Shown: piece after piece, positions 7,689-17,216 of the stretch
Layout: every line of letters starts with the position of its first letter
Numbering within the stretch: position 1 is the first letter of the stretch
Assembly: GCF_900044055.2 (NCBI RefSeq)
Contig: NZ_FCOX02000003.1
Coordinates: 186,001 to 250,000 of the forward strand
From: Caballeronia calidae
Lineage (GTDB): Bacteria; Pseudomonadota; Gammaproteobacteria; Burkholderiales; Burkholderiaceae
Direction: 5' to 3'
DNA: 64,000 nucleotides
Notes under the pieces: model-generated
The model's input: only the letters and a program-made list of their open reading frames with translations
Told to the model about the DNA's origin: nothing
The model's database searches: none
Made by a program: the position numbers and the translations under genes

Positions 7689-9593
7689 ATGGCGCAAGAA
7701 ACCATGAGCTTTCAGGCGGAAGTGAAGCAGCTTCTGCACCTGATGATCCATTCGCTCTACAGCAACAAGGAAATTTTCCTGCGCGAACTGATTTCCAACG
7801 CATCCGATGCCGCGGACAAGCTGCGCTTCGAGGCCATCGAGAACAGCGCGCTGTACGAGAGCGATCCCGACCTGCGCATCCGCGTGTCGTTCGATAAAGC
7901 CGCGCGCACCGTCACCATCGACGACAACGGCATCGGCATGAGCCGCGACGAAGCCATTTCGCATCTCGGCACGATCGCGCGCTCCGGCACGAAGGAGTTC
8001 TTCTCCAAGCTCTCCGGCGACCAGCAGAAGGACGCGGCGCTGATCGGCCAGTTCGGCGTGGGCTTCTATTCGGGCTTCATCGTCGCTGACAAGATCACGG
8101 TCGAGACGCGCCGCGCGGGCCTCCCGTCGAATCAGGGCGTGCGCTGGACGAGCGCGGGCGAGGGCGATTTCGAAGTCGAGGACATCGAGCGCGCGCAACG
8201 CGGCACGACCATCACGCTGCATCTGCGCGCCGACGAAGACGAGCTGCTCTCCACGCACCGGCTCAAGTCGATCATCCAGAAGTATTCGGATCACGTCGCG
8301 CTGCCCATCCTGATGAAGAAGGAAGAATGGGACGCTGAAAAGAGCGAGATGGTCACGAAGGACGAGGACGAGACCGTCAACCAGGCGAGCGCGCTCTGGA
8401 CGCGTCCGAAGAACGACATCAGCGACGATCAGTACAAGCAGTTCTATCAGCATATCTCGCACGATCACGACGATCCGCTCGCATGGACGCACAATCGCGT
8501 CGAAGGCCGCAGCGAGTACACGCAACTGCTGTACGTGCCGAAGCATGCGCCGTTCGATCTGTGGAACCGCGAGCATCGCGGCGGTCTCAAGCTGTACGTG
8601 AAGCGCGTGTTCATCATGGACGATGCCGAGCAGCTGCTGCCCGCGTATCTGCGTTTCGTGAAGGGCGTGGTCGATTCGGCGGATCTGCCGCTCAACGTGT
8701 CGCGCGAACTCCTGCAGGAAAGCCGCGACGTGAAGGCCATTCGCGAAGGCGTGACCAAGCGCGTGCTGTCGATGCTCGAAGAGATCGCGACGTCCTCGGC
8801 GGAAGCCACCGAAGACGCCGACAAGCAGAAGTACGCGACCTTCTGGAACGAGTTCGGTCAGGTCTTGAAGGAAGGCATCGGCGAGGACTTCGGCAATCGC
8901 GAGCGCATCGCGAAGCTGGTGCGTTTCGCATCGACGAACAACGATTCCGACGAGCAGAACGTGTCGCTCGCGGATTACGTCGCGCGCATGAAGCCCGAGC
9001 AGACGAAGATCTACTACGTCACCGCCGATAGCTGGCAGGCCGCGAAGCACAGTCCGCATCTCGAAGTGTTCCGCAAGAAGGGCGTCGAGGTGCTGCTGCT
9101 GACGGATCGCGTCGACGAGTGGATGCTCTCGTTCCTGAACGAGTTCGACGGCAAGCCGCTGCAGAGCGTCGCGCGCGGCGACCTCGATCTCGGCGCGCTC
9201 GACGACGAGGAAAAGCAGCAGCAGGAGAAGGTCGGCGAGGAAATGAAGCCGCTCGTCGAGAAGATGAAGGAAGCGCTCGAAGGCAAGGCGAAGGACGTGC
9301 GTCTCACGTTCCGTCTCACCGATTCGCCGAGCTGCCTCGTCGCGGATGAAGGCGACATGAGCGGTTATCTGCAACGCATGCTGAAGGCGGCGGGGCAGAA
9401 GGCGCCGCAAGCGGAGCCGATCCTCGAAGTGAATCCGGAGCATCCGCTCGTCAAGGCGTTGAATGCAGACAGCGCCAATTTCGCCGACTGGTGCCATCTG
9501 CTGTTCGATCAGGCCTTGCTCGCCGAAGGCGGCGCGCTGGATGATCCGGCGAGCTTCGTGAAGCGGACGAATGCGCTGTTGCTGGCGCGATAA
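7689..9593 (+). CDS. htpG: Molecular chaperone HtpG (Hsp90)
   Basis: A 634-residue cytosolic Hsp90. The N-terminal GHKL ATPase domain shows [26 protein letters not shown] and [11 protein letters not shown]. The middle domain has WTRPKNDIS and [16 protein letters not shown], and the C-terminal dimerisation domain follows. Length is normal for bacterial HtpG (about 630). Start [14 protein letters not shown] is preceded by a weak GAGGAC site. A heat-shock-like promoter is upstream and a strong hairpin lies downstream. Confidence 0.98.
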   Translation: MAQETMSFQAEVKQLLHLMIHSLYSNKEIFLRELISNASDAADKLRFEAIENSALYESDPDLRIRVSFDKAARTVTIDDNGIGMSRDEAISHLGTIARSGTKEFFSKLSGDQQKDAALIGQFGVGFYSGFIVADKITVETRRAGLPSNQGVRWTSAGEGDFEVEDIERAQRGTTITLHLRADEDELLSTHRLKSIIQKYSDHVALPILMKKEEWDAEKSEMVTKDEDETVNQASALWTRPKNDISDDQYKQFYQHISHDHDDPLAWTHNRVEGRSEYTQLLYVPKHAPFDLWNREHRGGLKLYVKRVFIMDDAEQLLPAYLRFVKGVVDSADLPLNVSRELLQESRDVKAIREGVTKRVLSMLEEIATSSAEATEDADKQKYATFWNEFGQVLKEGIGEDFGNRERIAKLVRFASTNNDSDEQNVSLADYVARMKPEQTKIYYVTADSWQAAKHSPHLEVFRKKGVEVLLLTDRVDEWMLSFLNEFDGKPLQSVARGDLDLGALDDEEKQQQEKVGEEMKPLVEKMKEALEGKAKDVRLTFRLTDSPSCLVADEGDMSGYLQRMLKAAGQKAPQAEPILEVNPEHPLVKALNADSANFADWCHLLFDQALLAEGGALDDPASFVKRTNALLLAR

Positions 9594-9657
9594 GCCTGCT
9601 CGAGTCTGAGCGTTTTCGATGAACGCGCCGCCGGGAAACCGGCGGTTCCGGACTGCT

Positions 9658-9689
9658 GACAAAGCCCTGGCCTGTGCCGGGGCTTTGTC
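9658..9689 (+). terminator. Hairpin after htpG
   Basis: GACAAAGCCC and GGGCTTTGTC form a 10-bp stem around a GC-rich inner loop. There is only a short T-poor tail, so it may be a weak intrinsic terminator or an mRNA 3' stabiliser. A second hairpin (CCGCCGG/CCGGCGG) lies just before it, near 9629-9646. Confidence 0.55.
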
Positions 9690-9746
9690 GTTAACCGAGC
9701 GGTGCCCGCTGGCCGCTGCGGCGTAGAACCTCGAGAAGATTGAGCT

Positions 9747-9876
9747 GCTGATGGTCCGCTTGCGGTGGCTTCTACTTTATTTACGCCGCCCGAAAACGGG
9801 CATCCGGCAAGTGTCAGGACGGGATTCGCATCCGGCTGAAAAAGAGAGCTTCACGCTTCGAAAAACGTGAGGTTGG
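9747..9876. repeat. Left copy of diverged direct repeat flanking the adhesin region
   Basis: This 130-bp segment matches 14132-14301 in direct orientation at roughly 85-90 percent identity by eye, apart from a 40-bp gap here. Shared blocks include GGCTTCTACTTTATTTAC, CATCCGGCAA and CAGGACGGGATTCGC. It ends in a hairpin (arms AGCTTCACG and CGTGAGGTT around a 10-base loop). Sequence outside the boundaries does not match. It has no coding character. Confidence 0.85.
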
Positions 9877-10336
9877 TCCGCGGTCTGCGCCGCCTCCCAC
9901 AGGCGGCTCTTTCTAATTCTCTTTTGACTTCCCGCGTCATGCATCGAGGTGCATTCGCACGCTCGTCGGCTATTCGGCGGGCGTCGCGGCTGGCGCAACT
10001 GGAATGCAACACAGCGGTGCGATCGCCGAAACGGCCATCATAAGTCCTCGCGGCGCTGTGTCCTGGAAACCCCGCCAGACGCGATTGCGCGTGACAAAGC
10101 TGCGGCAGCACCCCCTCGTCGTCTTAAATTTTCGAATATGTTTTATAGGAATTTTTTGCGACTAGTCTCATGTGATCCGACGAAGGCCATCTCTAAAATG
10201 ATTTTCATCCGATGACCGCCTACTTCCCCGACAGCGAGCGCTCGATTTTTTAGAGTCGCCAACTTGTTCGGACGACTCTGAGATGAGTGGATAGTGCGCG
10301 GACCACGTCCCATCTTCAATTCTTAGAGGTTGCCAC
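9877..10336. promoter_or_regulatory. Upstream region of the adhesin, with AT-rich block and inverted repeat
   Basis: No gene is visible in this stretch. A hairpin lies at 9889-9907 (GCCGCCT/AGGCGGC). From about 10125 to 10210 the DNA is markedly AT-rich for this genome (runs such as AAATTTTCGAATATG). At 10252-10279 there is an inverted repeat AGAGTCG/CGACTCT with a 14-base spacer, about 60 bases upstream of the adhesin start. The adhesin promoter should be here, but I cannot fix its -35/-10. Confidence 0.5.
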
Positions 10337-13300
10337 ATGAACAAGATTTATCGAATCGTCTGGAATGCAATTTCGTGCAAGTCGGTTGCGGTGTCGGAGC
10401 ATGCGCGTGGACGCGGCAAATCCTCGGGCAAGTCGAATACCACCACCTGCGTATTGAAAGCGGTCGCGCTTGCGGCTATCACGTTGAGCGCTCCGGCAGC
10501 GTTCGCCGGCAACATCGCCAACTGTAATAAGCCGGGAGACGGAAGCGGCGGCGCTTGGGGTTCGTACAACGGCGGCTGGGTGGGGCAAACCTACAACACG
10601 TCGGGATCGGAACTGGACTGCCGCCACGGCTCGGGCGTGATCCTCAGCGAATCGACGGCCGCGTCGGGCGGTGGCCTCGACGGTGCGAGCGCCTATATCG
10701 CGATCGGCTCGACTGGCTACGAGAGCACGGGCCAGATGACGCTGCACGGTCCCAACGGCATCACGCTCGACGGCGATGTCCTGATCACCGGCAATCTGAC
10801 GCTGGGCGGCAACGTTGCCATTCCGTACTTCCACTCGAATTCGACGCTGCCGGACTCCGTGGCATCGGGCACGGACGCTGTCGCGATCGGCGGCAACGCA
10901 ATTGCGAGCACGGCGAATTCGGTCGCGCTGGGCGCCGATTCGCTCGCTGATTCGACGACGCTCTCCACCTCCGGCTTCAAGCCCGGCAGCACGGCAATCG
11001 CCGGGGCGACGGCCGCGGGCGAAGTCTCGATCGGCAAAGCGGGCGCGGAGCGCCGCGTGACCAACGTGGCGGCGGGCCTGAACGGCACCGACGCCGTGAA
11101 CGTGAGCCAGTTGCAGTCGGAAGACGCGAAGCTCAACCAGATCGGCGCGAATACGGCGGCCGCACTTGGCGGCGGCTCGACGTACGATTCCACGACGGGT
11201 GCGATCACCAACCCGACCTACGTGATCGGCGGCAACACATACAACACCATCGCGGGTGCGTTCACCGACATCGACAATCGCACGACGCAGAACACGACGC
11301 AGATCGCGAACATCGATGACCGCGTGACGCAGAACACCACGCAGATCAGCAACATCGATGAGCGCGTAACGCAGAACACTACGCAGATCGCCAACATCGA
11401 CGACCGTGTAACGCAGAACACCACGCAGATCAGCAACATCACCACGCAACTGAACAACGGTGAAGTCGGTCTGGTCCAGCAGGATGCGGACACGGGCAAC
11501 ATCACGGTCGCCAAAGCGCTCAACGGCTCGACCGTCGATTTTGCCGGCACGAAAGGCGCGCGCAAACTCACGGGCGTGGCAGCAGGTGATGTGAACACAT
11601 CCAGCGCCGACGCGATCAACGGCTCGCAGCTTTACACCGTCGCGGAATCGGCGGCCAGCGCAATCGGCGGCGGCTCGTCGGTGAACAGCGATGGCTCGAT
11701 CTCCGCGCCGACTTATGTGATCGGCGGCAACACGTACAACACCATCTCGGGTGCGATCACCAACATCGATGACCGCACGACGCAGAACACGACGCAGATC
11801 GCCAACATCGACGACCGCGTAACGCAGAACACCACGCAGATCAGCAACATCGACGATCGCGTAACGCAGAACACCACGCAGATCAGCAACATCGACGACC
11901 GCGTGACACAAAACACGACCCAGATCAGCAACATCACCACGCAACTGAACAACGGTGAAGTCGGTCTGGTCCAGCAGGATGCGGACACGGGCAACATCAC
12001 GGTCGCCAAAGCGCTCAACGGCTCGACCGTCGATTTCGCCGGCACGAAAGGCGCGCGCAAACTCACGGGCGTGGCAGCAGGCGATGTGAACACATCCAGC
12101 GCCGACGCGATCAACGGCTCGCAGCTTTACACCGTCGCGCAATCGGCGGCCAGCGCCATCGGCGGCGGCTCGTCGGTGAACAGCGATGGTTCGATCTCCG
12201 CGCCGACTTATGTGATCGGCGGCAACACGTACAACACCATCTCGGGCGCGATCACCAACATCGACGATCGCACGACGCAGAACACCACGCAGATCGCGCA
12301 AAACTCGACCGACATCTCGAACCTCACCACGCAACTCGCCAGCGGCCAGGTCGGTCTCGTGCAGCAGGACGCTGCGACGAACGGCATCACCGTGGCGAAA
12401 GACACGGGCGGCACGACGGTCGATTTCACGGGCACCGACGGCCAGCGCACCTTGACGGGCATCGCGGCAGGCGCGATCGGCGCATCGAGCACCGACGCCG
12501 TGAACGGCTCGCAGATGTACAACGTGAGCACGTCGATGGCCAGCGCGCTCGGCGGCGGCTCGTCGGTGAACGCCGATGGCACGATCACCCTGCCGAGCTA
12601 TGTCGTGGGCGGCGTGACGGTCCATAACGCCGGCGACGCCATCTCGAACATCGATGCCCGCACGACGCAAAACTCGGACGCCATTTCGAGCCTGGCATCG
12701 GACATGAGCAACGGCAACGTTGGCCTCGTCAGGCAGGACCCGTCGTCCCGCACGATCACCGTGGCGAAGGGCACCGACGGCACCGTAGTCGACATGTCGG
12801 GCACGGCCGGTGCGCGCACGGTAACGGGCGTTGCGGCGGGCTCGGTGAGCGCAACGAGCACGGACGCGGTCAACGGCTCGCAGTTGTACAACATCGCGCA
12901 ATCGACGGCCAGCGCAATTGGCGGCGGCGCAACGGTCAACGCGGACGGCACGATCTCCGGGCCGACGTTCAACGTGGGCGGCACGACCGTGAACAATCTC
13001 GCTGATGTGGTGACCAACATCGACACTCGCATGACGCACACCACGTCCGAAATCAACAGCATCAACAACACGCTCACGCAGATCGCCACGGGCAACGCCG
13101 GGGTCAAGTACTTCCATTCGAATTCGGAACTGGCGGACTCGCAGGCCATGGGCGCCAATGCGGTCGCGATCGGCGGCAATGCGAAGGCGACGGCAGACAA
13201 CTCGGTGGCCATCGGCGCGAACTCGGTGGCGGATCGTGCGAACACGGTATCGGTGGGCGCGGAAGGCAGCGAGCGTCAGATCACTCACGTCGCCGCGGGC

Positions 13301-13675
13301 ACGCAAGGCACGGACGCCGTGAACGTCGATCAGCTGAACCAGATGGTCTCGAACGCGACGGGTTCGCTGCCCGCAGGCGTGAGTGCGAAGGACTACACGG
13401 ATCAGCGCATCAACGCGGTGCAGAACTCGGTCAACCAGGTGGCCAAGAATGCCGACGCCGGTGTGGCCTCGGCGATGGCCATGCCGAACCTGACGCCGTC
13501 GCGGCCGGGCAACACGGTGATCGCAGCGGGCGCGGGCGCGTATCGCAGCGGCTCGGCGGTCGGCGTCGGCGCAACCTACCGTTCGCGTAACAGCAAGTGG
13601 CTCGTCAACAGTGCGCTGTCGTTGAGTTCGACGGGTGACCTGGGCGTTCGCACCCACGTCGGCTACGAGTTCTGA
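10337..13675 (+). CDS. Trimeric autotransporter adhesin (YadA/Hia type)
   Basis: A 1112-residue surface adhesin of the type V(c) pathway. It starts with an extended signal (ESPR block [19 protein letters not shown], then a hydrophobic core ending APAAFA). YadA-like head motifs YFHSNS...AVAIGGNA with a neck ([14 protein letters not shown] type) appear near residues 170-260 and again near 920-1000. Between them the stalk has 14-residue coiled-coil repeats ([13 protein letters not shown]) and repeated [11 protein letters not shown]...DAINGSQL modules. The last 75 residues are a YadA anchor ending in VGYEF, forming the outer-membrane barrel. Two 495-bp units inside the stalk are almost identical. 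The start at 10337 has an AGAGGT site. A diverged direct repeat flanks the region on both sides. Confidence 0.95.
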   Translation: MNKIYRIVWNAISCKSVAVSEHARGRGKSSGKSNTTTCVLKAVALAAITLSAPAAFAGNIANCNKPGDGSGGAWGSYNGGWVGQTYNTSGSELDCRHGSGVILSESTAASGGGLDGASAYIAIGSTGYESTGQMTLHGPNGITLDGDVLITGNLTLGGNVAIPYFHSNSTLPDSVASGTDAVAIGGNAIASTANSVALGADSLADSTTLSTSGFKPGSTAIAGATAAGEVSIGKAGAERRVTNVAAGLNGTDAVNVSQLQSEDAKLNQIGANTAAALGGGSTYDSTTGAITNPTYVIGGNTYNTIAGAFTDIDNRTTQNTTQIANIDDRVTQNTTQISNIDERVTQNTTQIANIDDRVTQNTTQISNITTQLNNGEVGLVQQDADTGNITVAKALNGSTVDFAGTKGARKLTGVAAGDVNTSSADAINGSQLYTVAESAASAIGGGSSVNSDGSISAPTYVIGGNTYNTISGAITNIDDRTTQNTTQIANIDDRVTQNTTQISNIDDRVTQNTTQISNIDDRVTQNTTQISNITTQLNNGEVGLVQQDADTGNITVAKALNGSTVDFAGTKGARKLTGVAAGDVNTSSADAINGSQLYTVAQSAASAIGGGSSVNSDGSISAPTYVIGGNTYNTISGAITNIDDRTTQNTTQIAQNSTDISNLTTQLASGQVGLVQQDAATNGITVAKDTGGTTVDFTGTDGQRTLTGIAAGAIGASSTDAVNGSQMYNVSTSMASALGGGSSVNADGTITLPSYVVGGVTVHNAGDAISNIDARTTQNSDAISSLASDMSNGNVGLVRQDPSSRTITVAKGTDGTVVDMSGTAGARTVTGVAAGSVSATSTDAVNGSQLYNIAQSTASAIGGGATVNADGTISGPTFNVGGTTVNNLADVVTNIDTRMTHTTSEINSINNTLTQIATGNAGVKYFHSNSELADSQAMGANAVAIGGNAKATADNSVAIGANSVADRANTVSVGAEGSERQITHVAAGTQGTDAVNVDQLNQMVSNATGSLPAGVSAKDYTDQRINAVQNSVNQVAKNADAGVASAMAMPNLTPSRPGNTVIAAGAGAYRSGSAVGVGATYRSRNSKWLVNSALSLSSTGDLGVRTHVGYEF
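11218..12207 (+). repeat. Two 495-bp in-frame tandem units in the adhesin stalk
   Basis: Unit 1 is 11218-11712 and unit 2 is 11713-12207. The parts covering 11441-11712 and 11936-12207 differ at only a handful of bases. A third, diverged and partial copy starts at 12208. Each unit encodes 165 residues, including several 42-bp (14-residue) coiled-coil repeats. Such repeats can recombine to change stalk length without frameshift. Confidence 0.9.
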
Positions 13676-13772
13676 TTGGGCTATCGCCGAAAGTAGTGCA
13701 TGCGGTAACAGGGCGTCGGAGGGAACGGGCGGTGGCGAAGGCCGCAGCCTGATTCTCTCCGATGCCTTTTTT

Positions 13773-14131
13773 GCGCGCTCAATCGCGCGCACGCCCATCG
13801 TCAGCGCGGTGCTGCTGGCAAACAGCAGCACCGCGAGCAACTGCACTGTCAGATCCATGCTGCCGGTCGCCGTGCGAATCATTCCGATCATCCACGGACT
13901 CACGATCCCGCTCGTTAGTCCGATGCTGCCGATGAACGCGATCTCCGCCGCCGCGCGCTTGCCCGGAAGATGGCTCGCGGGCCACGGCCCAGAAGATCGG
14001 CAGCGTGGCGAAGTTCAGGGTCGCGGCGAGCGACAGGATCGCGGGCACGGCCGGCAAACTCGCGGAATGCAGCGTGAGCGCCGCCAGCGCCATTACTCCG
14101 CCCGCCGTGCAGCATGCGAAGTGCTTGCGCC
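13773..14131 (-). pseudogene. MFS transporter remnant (C-terminal part, frameshifted)
   Basis: Two minus-strand frames together give the last helices of a major-facilitator permease of the anion:cation/hydroxyphenylacetate group. In one frame is GGVMALAALTLHSASLP...FATLPIFWAVA (14131 to about 13985). In the next is LPGKRAAAEIAFIGSIG, then GIVSPWMIGMIRTATGS (about 13980 to 13775). One extra G near 13980 separates them. The upstream end stops exactly where the direct repeat begins (14132), and the normal stop codon is lost. It is therefore a truncated, frameshifted relic. The N-terminal two thirds are absent from the window. Confidence 0.75.
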
Positions 14132-14301
14132 GCTGATGGCCCGCCTGCGGCGGCTTCTACTTTATTTACCCCGCCCGAAAGCGGACATCCGGCAATTGTT
14201 GGAACGGCGGCCAGGCCGATCGCTACGCATCGATGCGATCAGGACGGGATTCGCCTTCGACTGAAAAAGGAAACCCCACGCTTAGAAAAACGTGGGGTTG
14301 G
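14132..14301. repeat. Right copy of diverged direct repeat flanking the adhesin region
   Basis: This 170-bp segment is the counterpart of 9747-9876, in the same orientation, with 40 extra bases in the middle. Its end forms a perfect 9-bp stem (AACCCCACG/CGTGGGGTT at 14274-14282 and 14290-14298 approximately). The stem is kept in the left copy by compensating or wobble changes. The hairpin plus AAAAA loop resembles the terminal palindromes of IS200/IS605-type elements, but no transposase is present; that link is only inference. Confidence 0.85.
14266..14298 (-). terminator. Terminator after the 85-residue protein gene
   Basis: Read on the minus strand, the 9-bp stem AACCCCACG/CGTGGGGTT is followed by a T-rich stretch (TTTCCTTTTT). 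It lies 9 bases after the stop of the gene at 14307-14564, so it should act as its intrinsic terminator as well as being the end of the direct repeat. Confidence 0.6.
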
Positions 14302-14306
14302 GGTTC

Positions 14307-14564
14307 TTACTTCCGCTTGCGCTCCTTGTTCGACTGCGCCAGAACCGACGCCGCAAGGGTCTTGGTTTCTTCGGAATACTTGCTGCTGTGAAGCACTTCG
14401 CTTGCCTTGTGCTCCAGTTCGGCGCTCGTCTGCTTTTTCGTGTGCGATTGCGACAAGGCCGACGCGGCGAGACTTTTCTTGACGGCCGATGCCTTCGGAT
14501 CATGCAGCGTTTCGGCCGCGAGATGCGCTACCTTCTTCGATGTCTGTTTCTTATTTTCCGACAT
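14307..14564 (-). CDS. Small helical-repeat protein, unknown function
   Basis: An 85-residue lysine- and serine-rich protein made of two related halves. Residues 12-50 contain [20 protein letters not shown] followed by LAASALSQ. Residues 50-85 contain [20 protein letters not shown] followed by LAASVLAQ. It has no signal peptide, no membrane segment and no cysteine. Each half is predicted as two amphipathic helices. The start MSENKKQ has GAGAGG upstream. I do not recognise the family name; homologous small proteins seem common in Burkholderia. It could bind nucleic acid, given its charge, but nothing in the sequence proves that. Confidence 0.75.
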   Translation of the reverse strand: MSENKKQTSKKVAHLAAETLHDPKASAVKKSLAASALSQSHTKKQTSAELEHKASEVLHSSKYSEETKTLAASVLAQSNKERKRK

Positions 14565-14687
14565 TCGATGTCCTCTCAGTGATGAGCCAGGGTTCGCGCC
14601 TGGCGCGCGGCCGGACCTGACTCGCATGACCGGCGACTCAGTTTCTTCCGATGAGCGCGCCAGCTCCATACGAATCGTCCTAAGCGC

Positions 14688-14710
14688 TGGCGGTCCTATA
14701 ATCACCGCCA
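14688..14710 (+). promoter_or_regulatory. TATAAT -10 box framed by an inverted repeat at the ubiC start
   Basis: TATAAT lies at 14697-14702, only 7 bases before the ubiC ATG at 14710. TGGCGGT (14688-14694) and ACCGCCA (14704-14710) form a 7-bp inverted repeat around it. There is no Shine-Dalgarno sequence. A transcript from this box would begin at or next to the ATG, suggesting leaderless translation. The -35 match (near 14674) is weak. Confidence 0.5.
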
Positions 14711-15351
14711 TGCTCACGCCCAACGATCCCACCGACGCACACTGGCGCGTCGTCCCGCTTCCCTCGCTCACCGACGCACAAAAGGACTGGCTTACGCGAG
14801 GCGGCTCCCTGACGGCGCACTTGCGCACGCTCGGCGCGGTGACGGTCGAAGTCACGCGGGAAACCGTCGATATGCCCTGGCGCGACGAAGCGCGCGCGCT
14901 CGACATCACGCTGCGCACGCCCGTGTGGGTGCGCGAAGTCGCGCTGAACGTGGATGGCGTGCCGTTCGTGGTCGCGCACAGCATCGTCGCGCTGGAACAC
15001 AGCACGGGCGTATGGCAATCGATGCGCCGCCTGCGCACGCGGCCGCTCGCGGAACTGCTCTATAGCGACAGCAGCGTGTCGCGCTCGGCGCTCGCGAGCC
15101 GGCGAATCACGGCGCGGCATCCGTTGCATCGGCTCGCATCGATGCAAACGGACGGCCAGCCGCGTGCGCTCGTCGCGCGCCGCTCGGTATTCAAGCGGCA
15201 CGACGCGCCGCTGATGGTCACCGAATGCATGCTCGATGCGCTATGGACGAAGCTCGCCGCGATGCGCGGATCACATCGGCGCGAGCACGCGCGTTCTTAC
15301 GATCATCTGAGCTCGCACGCGAAGCGCGTCGCGCACGGCGAGGCGAAATGA
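14710..15351 (+). CDS. ubiC: Chorismate lyase UbiC
   Basis: A 213-residue cytosolic protein of the UbiC family, which removes pyruvate from chorismate to give 4-hydroxybenzoate, the first committed step of ubiquinone synthesis. Family features are [13 protein letters not shown] near residue 28, [21 protein letters not shown] near 110, [16 protein letters not shown] near 155-170 (with the conserved Arg and Glu) and a C-terminal basic tail. Start 14710 was chosen because the family begins here and a -10 box lies just upstream. It overlaps the next gene by ATGA and heads a three-gene operon. Confidence 0.93.
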   Translation: MLTPNDPTDAHWRVVPLPSLTDAQKDWLTRGGSLTAHLRTLGAVTVEVTRETVDMPWRDEARALDITLRTPVWVREVALNVDGVPFVVAHSIVALEHSTGVWQSMRRLRTRPLAELLYSDSSVSRSALASRRITARHPLHRLASMQTDGQPRALVARRSVFKRHDAPLMVTECMLDALWTKLAAMRGSHRREHARSYDHLSSHAKRVAHGEAK

Positions 15352-15830
15352 AGCTCGACGGATTCGCGCCCGTCGGCGATGACGCGACGCACACGCTCAT
15401 CCTCGGCAGCTTTCCGGGCGTCGCGTCGCTCGCGGCGACGCAGTACTATGCGCATCCGCGCAACCAGTTCTGGCGGCTCGTGGGCGCGGCGATCGGCGAG
15501 GATCTGCACGCGCTCGCCTACGATGATCGCCTCGCGCGTCTCGTCGCGCACGGCATCGGCCTGTGGGACGTGCTCGCCGCCTGCGAGCGCGAAGGCAGCC
15601 TGGATAGCGCGATCCGCAACGCATCGCCCAACGATTTCGCCGCGTTCCACACGCGCTTTCCGACGCTGCGCAAGGTGTGCTTCAACGGCAAGACTTCCGG
15701 CAAGTTCGCGCCTGTCTTGAGCGCCGCGGGCTACGCCACGCTCGTGCTGCCGTCGTCGAGCGCGGCCAATGCTATCCTCTCGTTCGATCAAAAATTGCGC
15801 ATCTGGCGCGACATCCTCACCACACAATGA
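15348..15830 (+). CDS. DNA-deoxyinosine / mismatch uracil glycosylase family (UDG superfamily)
   Basis: A 160-residue single-domain uracil-DNA-glycosylase-superfamily protein. The N-terminal motif [23 protein letters not shown]...FW is that of the family-6 (hypoxanthine/deoxyinosine) and Mug-like enzymes. GIGLWDV near residue 69 and LPSSSAAN near 143 are the other conserved loops. It should excise deaminated bases. It starts inside the ubiC stop (ATGA) and ends in the same way with the next gene, so translation is coupled. Confidence 0.88.
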   Translation: MKLDGFAPVGDDATHTLILGSFPGVASLAATQYYAHPRNQFWRLVGAAIGEDLHALAYDDRLARLVAHGIGLWDVLAACEREGSLDSAIRNASPNDFAAFHTRFPTLRKVCFNGKTSGKFAPVLSAAGYATLVLPSSSAANAILSFDQKLRIWRDILTTQ

Positions 15831-16729
15831 CGAATCTCATCAAGCGCGCGTCGGCGGAAGCGCGCGCGTTCAGCCGCAAAAAAGAAAACAGCAAATCGAA
15901 GGGCAAGCGCGACCACGATGATCGCGACGACCTCGCGAACGCGCCGCGCATCGACGCGCCCCGCAAGCCGCGCTTCGCGCCCGTCACGTTCTCGGAAGAG
16001 GGCGGCGTGCGCTATCTGCATTTCGGCACCGAATGGGTGCAAGGCGCGATGCGTCTGAAAAAGCCCGATCACATCGAGCTCGAATACGCGCAGCAGATGA
16101 TGGCCTGGCTGCTTTTCATCGAGACGCCCGAACGGATCGTGCAGCTCGGCCTCGGCGCCGCCGCGCTCACCAAGTTCTGCCATCGCTTTCTGAAGCGCGC
16201 GAAGGTGGAAGCCGTCGAGCTGAATCCGGCGGTCGTGATCGCCGCGCGCGCGATGTTCGAGCTTCCCTACGACGACGCGCGCCTGACCGTCACCGAACGC
16301 GATGCGTGGGAGTTCGTCAACGACCGCGCCAACCACGGCACCGTCGGCGCGTTGCAGATCGATCTGTACGACGCCACCGCGCGCGGCCCCGTGCTGGACA
16401 GCGTTTCGTTCTATCGCGCTTGCCGCGCATGTCTCACGCCGCGAGCGGGCGTCGTCACGATCAATCTGTTCGGCGATCATCCGAGCTTCGTGCGCAACAT
16501 GCGCCATCTGAACGAAGCGTTCGACAATCGCGTGATCGCGCTGCCCGAAGTGCACGACGGCAATCGCGTCGCGCTCGCGTTCGCCGGTCCGTCGCTCGAC
16601 GTGCCGTTCGCCGCGCTGGATACGCGCGCGAAGCTGATCGAAGCGCAGCTCGGCTTGCCCGCGCGCAAGTGGGTGAAGGGTCTCGCGGAAAGCGCGGGCG
16701 TCGCGACGAGCGGCTCGTTCTCGATCTGA
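15827..16729 (+). CDS. Spermidine-synthase-like SAM-dependent protein
   Basis: A 300-residue protein with a basic low-complexity N-terminus (residues 5-45, SRKKENSKSKGKRDHDDRDD), then a Rossmann-type spermidine-synthase fold. It shows RIVQLGLGAAALTKFCHRF near residue 105, VEAVELNPAVV near 128, and LQIDLYDATARGPVLDS near 180. The canonical spermidine-synthase substrate residues are not obvious. It is therefore probably a methyltransferase or aminopropyltransferase relative of unknown substrate rather than SpeE. ATGA overlap places it in the ubiC operon. Confidence 0.8.
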   Translation: MTNLIKRASAEARAFSRKKENSKSKGKRDHDDRDDLANAPRIDAPRKPRFAPVTFSEEGGVRYLHFGTEWVQGAMRLKKPDHIELEYAQQMMAWLLFIETPERIVQLGLGAAALTKFCHRFLKRAKVEAVELNPAVVIAARAMFELPYDDARLTVTERDAWEFVNDRANHGTVGALQIDLYDATARGPVLDSVSFYRACRACLTPRAGVVTINLFGDHPSFVRNMRHLNEAFDNRVIALPEVHDGNRVALAFAGPSLDVPFAALDTRAKLIEAQLGLPARKWVKGLAESAGVATSGSFSI

Positions 16730-16752
16730 TCGCGGAAAGCAGCGACATCCAA

Positions 16753-16774
16753 GGCCGGAACGCCGGTTCCGGCC
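16753..16774 (+). terminator. Hairpin after the ubiC operon
   Basis: GGCCGGAAC and GTTCCGGCC form a perfect 9-bp stem with a 4-base loop, 24 bases after the operon's last stop. A T-run is missing, so it may be a weak terminator or a 3'-end protector. Confidence 0.45.
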
Positions 16775-16824
16775 CATTCGCAAAAAGCGTTCAAATCCAA
16801 CGGAATAGTCGGGATTCTCCCTGC

Positions 16825-16852
16825 TTGACCGGGTTTCGTCGGTCCATATACT
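16825..16852 (+). promoter_or_regulatory. Sigma-70 promoter of the DUF3311-mctP operon
   Basis: TTGACC (16825-16830) and TATACT (16847-16852) are spaced by 16 bases. The predicted start is near 16859, giving a leader of about 110 bases before the DUF3311 gene. Confidence 0.7.
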
Positions 16853-16967
16853 CCCTCTGTTATTTTGAGACGCTCTAAGCGGCACGTCTACCCGACGACC
16901 GGCATCCCGCCGGGCTCGCAATAACCACGCATCAACGACGCGAATCAAAACAAAGAGGAGACCGTTC

Positions 16968-17216
16968 ATGGCTCACGAAGCTGCGACCGGCACCGGACAA
17001 CCGCGCAACAAGCATTGGCTTTGGCTTCTGATCCTTCCCTGGATCGGTGTGGTATGGGTGCCGTTTTACAACAAGATCGAGCCCGTTCTGTGGGGCTTTC
17101 CGTATTTCTACTGGTATCAGCTTCTGTGGGTGCTGATCAGCGCGGTCATCACGGCCGTCGTCTATATGAAGACCAAGGCGCTGCCCTCGGGACGTAAGAA
17201 CGGAGGTGCGCGATGA
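16968..17216 (+). CDS. DUF3311 small membrane protein
   Basis: An 82-residue inner-membrane protein with two transmembrane helices (WLWLLILPWIGVVWVPFYN and a second around residues 48-66) and the family motif WVPFYN...PxFWGFPYFYWYQLLW in degenerate form. DUF3311 genes nearly always precede a sodium:solute symporter and probably encode a small accessory subunit. Here it overlaps the symporter start by ATGA. The ribosome site AGAGGAG is 8 bases upstream of the ATG. Confidence 0.9.
   Translation: MAHEAATGTGQPRNKHWLWLLILPWIGVVWVPFYNKIEPVLWGFPYFYWYQLLWVLISAVITAVVYMKTKALPSGRKNGGAR

Noticed and set aside
11280..12330. Short regular repeats resembling a CRISPR array
   Set aside because: The 42-bp periodicity is coding (coiled-coil heptads in the adhesin), with no unique spacers and no cas genes.
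10316..13903. 1195-codon open frame antisense to the adhesin
   Set aside because: It mirrors the repetitive codons of the adhesin and shows low-complexity Arg/Asp/Ala sequence. Only its first 50 or so codons (MFS relic) have protein character, and that part is treated as a pseudogene.
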